Positions 59,955 to 64,000 of a stretch of DNA of 64,000 nucleotides are shown here, piece by piece. How positions within the stretch are numbered: the first letter of the stretch is position 1; the number at the start of each line of letters is the position of its first letter. A model generated the notes under the pieces. The model had not been told where the DNA came from. It saw nothing but the letters and a program-made list of their open reading frames with translations, and made no database searches. Position numbers and translations under genes: made by a program. The DNA comes from Sclerotinia nivalis (lineage: Eukaryota > Ascomycota > Leotiomycetes > Helotiales > Sclerotiniaceae), in contig JAPEIS010000009.1 in the NCBI GenBank assembly GCA_029531795.1, positions 1-64,000 on the forward strand. Reading direction: 5' to 3'.

Positions 59955-61545
59955 TGTGACTACCTTCTCTACTCTATTCTCTCCGACCTCCAACAACTCA
60001 GAAAGGGATAAATTGATCCCATACACAACACCAACTGTACTACCTACAATCAATCATCGACCGAGGAAATCTAGGGATCAGAATTTGTGAAGATCGATAA
60101 TATCCAGATATGCGACAAGTAATCTGGAGTTAGATTGATGTTGCGAAAGCAAGGTGATGTTGTGCGAATTAATTTCACAGAAGCATTCTTTAACTTTTTG
60201 GGGGATGTTTCGATAAGAAAGTTGATTATGGAGTTTATGATGGATCTCCAACTTCCCGGCTAAATTACGGTTAAGGATTTTAGTGCTTTTTCTTCTTTAT
60301 ACGGAGAAATCGGAGAAATTCAGTAAGCTGACTGAGCAGCCATAAATAAATAAGTCTTACAAAAATACCATCTGCGGGTTAATTATGAAGTACTGAGTAC
60401 TAATTCAACTAATTCACCCCCTTCATCCACTTTACTTGATTTTACTCATTTATATTTCACTAAATGACAACGCTCCGCTGGGCCACTGCCGTGGAGGCTT
60501 TTTCGCTTCGCTCTATAGCTAGGATTGATGAGGGAAGAAGATGAAGGGGATTATATTGAATACCAGGAAAGGTAAAATAGGAAGGATTTTCCCCTAGAGC
60601 GAAGCGAAAAAGCCTCCACGGCAGTGGCCCAGCGGAGCGTCAACAAATTCAAACCTCCTGTTCAACTTCTTTCCCTTGGTTCAATAGGTTCAATATTCAA
60701 TCAATGCATAGGCCCAAGCAAGAATCCAACTTATCATCCCTTCATTTGGATTTACATCCCTCGAACATGAGGTCTTCCCCCTTGGGAGTACCTTTACAGC
60801 TTTCTTCACAAACAACACAAATGTCATATCAGCAACCTGTGGTAGATTCAATAAGGATTGAAAAATTCGAAATTCTATTCTAATTGCTTCAATATTAGAT
60901 CGTCTTTTCGAATCTCATCACTCGAACTACAATTCAGAGGGATACACCATTCTTGAAAATAATCGCACTTTCCAATTAACTTTCCTTCTAGAGATCAATC
61001 CAAGATATCTGGATTATTGGCTTCAATATTATACCCATCTCTTTTTCTTCTGTTGTAACAGCACCGAAGAACCGAATCTTTATTTTCCTTACTCCGTTGC
61101 TTCGATTTTCCGGCACCTTTGATGCGTTCGCTGCTTGACGAGATTCCGCCCCTTACTTAATTACAACTTCACCTTGCGAAGGTCCCTTCATGTAGGTGTA
61201 TACCTTGCCTTACCCTGCAAAGTGTTATTATTTTCTTTAGTTTTCCGGTAACTATTTTTCAATCCAATCTTTGAGTACCTGCAAGGCAGTACAATATATT
61301 GATCAACGTTCACTTTACCCCATGTCCGTTGTCCTCGATAGATAACCCTTAATGTGTTGCAGCATGATAGTTATAAGGAGGTCTTTGCTGTTTCTCTGAA
61401 TTCTTTCATCAGCGGTCATCTCATTCTCACATTCATTCATTAATTCCATTCGATTACGACGGTCTTCATTCTTTTGTCCGTCGTTCTATTTACTTTGCAT
61501 CAATTCCTCTATCGACATTATCTTCTAATAGTTTGTAATCTCACC
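59955..61545. other. Intergenic region with hairpin element
   Basis: Promoter of the LAMTOR1-like gene on the left and of the secreted protein gene on the right. In the middle is the foldback element at 60470-60640. Sequence 60650-61480 is mixed with no supported ORF. Confidence 0.6.
60470..60640. mobile_element. Foldback MITE-like element, 46-bp perfect inverted arms
   Basis: Arms 60470-60515 and 60595-60640 are exact reverse complements over 46 bases (ACGCTCCGCTGGGCCACTGC...CGCTTCGCTCTA), separated by a 79-base loop. The arms contain the inner palindromes GGCCACTGCCGTGG. No ORF. I could not identify a clear target duplication. A related single arm lies at 41022-41062, so this is a dispersed family. 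Confidence 0.85.
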
Positions 61546-63017
61546 ATGTTTCGAAGCCGAAACTTAGCTGCTTTAGCAGTGCTTGCTCTATCCGGATCAT
61601 CCCTAGGTAAACCAGTTGCGGGCGGATCATGGGTTGGAGAGACTTGCATTTGTCCACCTTCCGATTGTCCCCCAGTTGTCACTTCCTATACTACCATCAC
61701 AACTACCCCTATCCAAACTGTCACCATCACCAAAACTATCAGTGGTGAAGTGACCCCGACAGCAAATATTAGTCCCAACCCTAGTACTGCTCCACCAGGG
61801 GTACCATCTTCACCAATTGACGCCCCTACTCCCTCTACCATTATCCCAAACGAGACCATCATCAAGACGACTACCATCTCAGGCACTGAGGTCGTTGTCA
61901 CCAGTACTATCACACCCAGTCAATCTCCACATCAAAGTACTATACCTTGCGAAACAATTACTCAAACCATCTCAACCTCAGGAACTGTCGTTGTCATAAC
62001 CACCACTATCACACCTAGTCAGCCTCCTGTCCAGACTGCCACATCAATAGTTGGAACTCCAATAATTACAACTGGTATGGACCTTTTCTGATATCTGGAG
62101 TCTATCATGTTTTCACTAACCGACTTTTAGTACCTGGATCTACCATCACAACCACCATGCCTGACTCGATTATCACCTCAACTATTCCTGGACCGGTCGT
62201 TGTTATCACAAAGACTATCCCTCCAAGTACTGAAGTCACTTTAGTTCCATGTGATTCGACCATTACAGTAACTCAGCCTGGGACAGTTGTAAGAACAACT
62301 CGTCCTGTGTCTACGATAACTCTGACGGAATCCGGAATTATTGTAACTTCCATATATCCACCATCGACTCTGTATGTGACATACACTTCAAACATCTATA
62401 CTACTGTCGTAACAGCCACCGCGATCACGAGAACTATCTCAGCAAGCACAGTAACGATAACTCAAAGTGGCGAAATTGTTCAAGCTACCATTCCAGGATC
62501 TACTTCCGTCATTACAGTCCCAGGATCTGTTATAACATCAATTGTTACACCCCAACCCATAACTGCCACTCTCATCCCTATAACAACCGGCTCAACAAAT
62601 TTCGACCCTGGATTCACACCTACCCCCAAACCTCCATGCAAACATTGTACAGGTGTCCTCACTACTCCTCAACCTTCGATATCTCCCTCAAATGGAATAT
62701 GTCCAACACCAAGCCTAGTCTTCTCTACCGTCACCACTACAATGACTTTCATCCAAACTTTGACAACGACAAATACTATTTCGGTCTCGCCGCCGACGGC
62801 TTATTTTTCCAGTTCACCAAGCGCTTCTAATGGTACTTTGTCGACTCCTTATCTTGAATCATTAATGTCGAAATCGAGCTCTGTTCCACGAGTTTTGGTT
62901 CTGTCCACTTCCTCTACTGCCATCCTCTCGTCCTCTACCGTTCTATCTTTGTCGATTACTCTCTCTTCTTCGCAAAGCACCAGCGCTTCACCTTCTTCCT
63001 CCAGGGCTGCACTGTGA
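61546..63017 (+). CDS. Secreted Ser/Thr-rich cell-wall or adhesin-like protein
   Basis: Two exons: 61546-62074 and 62131-63017, intron 62075-62130 (56 bp, GTATGG...TTTTAG, branch CACTAAC, phase 1); 471 residues. Start MFRSRNLAALAVLALSGSSLG (ATG in TCACCATG context) is a signal peptide; an in-frame ATG at 61474 would put the signal inside and is less likely. The mature part has CICPPSDCPP, then many Thr/Val/Ile repeats (TITQTISTSGTVVVIT, TTTITPSQ) and a PPCKHC motif, ending in a Ser-rich tail. No obvious GPI-anchor hydrophobic C-terminus. Likely heavily O-glycosylated and extracellular. Confidence 0.82.
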
Positions 63018-64000
63018 TAAAGGGTGGATTTTGGATTCATCGACTAAATGTTCAACCAGACGTAACGTGAGGAGAACTATCCAAAGGGGATAACTCAATA
63101 ATGCAATATGTAGTCTCGAACTAACGTTTCTTTCATCTTTATTATCTCATAATGTTTTATTCGTTTTATCTTATTTCGGTGTGGTTGGGTACGAACAGGT
63201 ATGAAATAATATGGTATGGAGTGGTGTGGTGTGATGAAAGTGGGAATTGACATAGATAAATATGATTAGATTAATTTTGATAATTTTTTCTTCCTCGATT
63301 CATCTTGACTTAATCTTGATGTGTACTTTGACATCTTCTCAATGCATTTTCCCATTCGCATCCTCTTAGCTCTTTCCATTCCCAGTGTCTTCCACAGATT
63401 TTCTTCGCATCATATACCTGAAACGGAATTGACCAAAAACCTTACCCCTCAACTGACGCGCCGATAAATTTTAGTCCAGGCGAATACTCATACCGGGTGG
63501 GTGGGACAAAGTTAGCATCTCAAACTTAATTGTGTAACTTTTCTACCTTCGGGTTATAAGTTGTGGAATTAGAAGAAGAAGGGCAGAAGGACAACAGGGG
63601 AGAGAGGACATAAACGAACCCTATTTTCTCCATACTCTTCTTTTGCAGTGATCTAGAAATGGAGGTTGGTAAGATCTTACTTTGTGGGGTAATAGAGGGA
63701 TTAAATATTGGAGGAGGGGCAGCGAATCGAAAAGAAACCAGAAACCTCATGGAGATTGAGAAAGATTTGAGGAACCGGGTAGGAATGTGGAAATAGGAGA
63801 TATAAGATAAAGGGGCGAAAGAAAAAGTGAGATAGGGGAGTTGTGACGAACATAGATGTTCCAGAGCAAAGTACTCTGAATAAACCATTCCCATAGCATA
63901 TTTCTACCCTCACCGAAAATTGACATGTACCCTCCTTCACCCACCAGAACCGACTTCCCATTTCCATCATCCATCATCACAAAGACTGTCTTCCAAACTC
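63018..64000. other. Downstream region, window edge
   Basis: 3' side of the secreted protein gene, then GGTATGGAGTGGTGTGGTGTGA-like sequence near 63215. Minus-strand ORFs 63526-63980 are TC-rich and show no domain. A gene could begin beyond the window edge. Nothing supported. Confidence 0.45.

Noticed and set aside
61474..61545. Upstream in-frame ATG of the secreted protein
   Set aside because: It would add 24 residues before the signal peptide; the ATG at 61546 has the better context and starts directly with a signal sequence.
1..64000. CRISPR array, bacterial operon or attachment site
   Set aside because: The tandem arrays lack regular unique spacers, and spliceosomal introns, telomere and gene families are eukaryotic.

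Overview
This window is the left end of a chromosome of a filamentous ascomycete. It opens with about 22 CCCTAA telomere repeats. Genes further in have short GT-AG introns with CTAAC-type branch sites. Gene content (Zn2Cys6 regulator, HET-type remnant, gypsy, Tad-like LINE and telomere-linked helicase elements) is typical of Pezizomycotina. Many key residues of the elements are lost by G-to-A changes, which looks like repeat-induced point mutation (RIP). I would guess Leotiomycetes (Botrytis/Sclerotinia relatives) from overall character, but that is inference.

Two compartments meet at about 35.63 kb. The telomere-side part (1-35.6 kb) is very AT-rich and repeat-built. In order it holds: telomere; short and ~200-bp subtelomeric repeats (0.2-2.6 kb); a decayed telomere-linked RecQ-type helicase (4.07-8.97 kb, minus); a 224-bp-spaced duplication (9.7-10.1 kb); a truncated inverted copy of an unrecognised large ORF (10.2-11.3 kb); a ~4-kb pyrimidine block almost without G (11.45-15.45 kb); a 15-bp minisatellite (15.6 kb); and a nest of retroelements (16.3-35.6 kb). 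The nest contains a broken large ORF family, two Ty3/gypsy elements (one a chromovirus), four 213-bp LTR copies, a 146-bp LTR-like mini-element, and a complete but mutated Tad-like LINE with a 17-bp target duplication. Two genes that are now split become collinear if the segment between LTR copies at 18.85 and 33.36 kb is turned round. One of the junctions then carries a perfect 5-bp target duplication, so an LTR-mediated ~14.3-kb inversion is well supported.

The centromere-side part (35.6-64 kb) has ordinary base composition and housekeeping-type genes: a BYE1-like PHD/TFIIS/SPOC factor and a ZNF830-like nuclear zinc-finger protein sharing a divergent 1-kb promoter; a dienelactone hydrolase; a Zn2Cys6 transcription factor; a HET-type remnant; an F-box protein with an RPEL-like motif; a small cysteine-rich protein; a LAMTOR1/Ego1-type lysosomal scaffold; and a secreted Ser/Thr-rich wall-type protein. 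Large intergenic stretches hold a 46-bp-arm foldback element, a relative of it, and ORFs I cannot call with confidence. I worked out exon structures by hand from splice consensus and reading-frame continuity.
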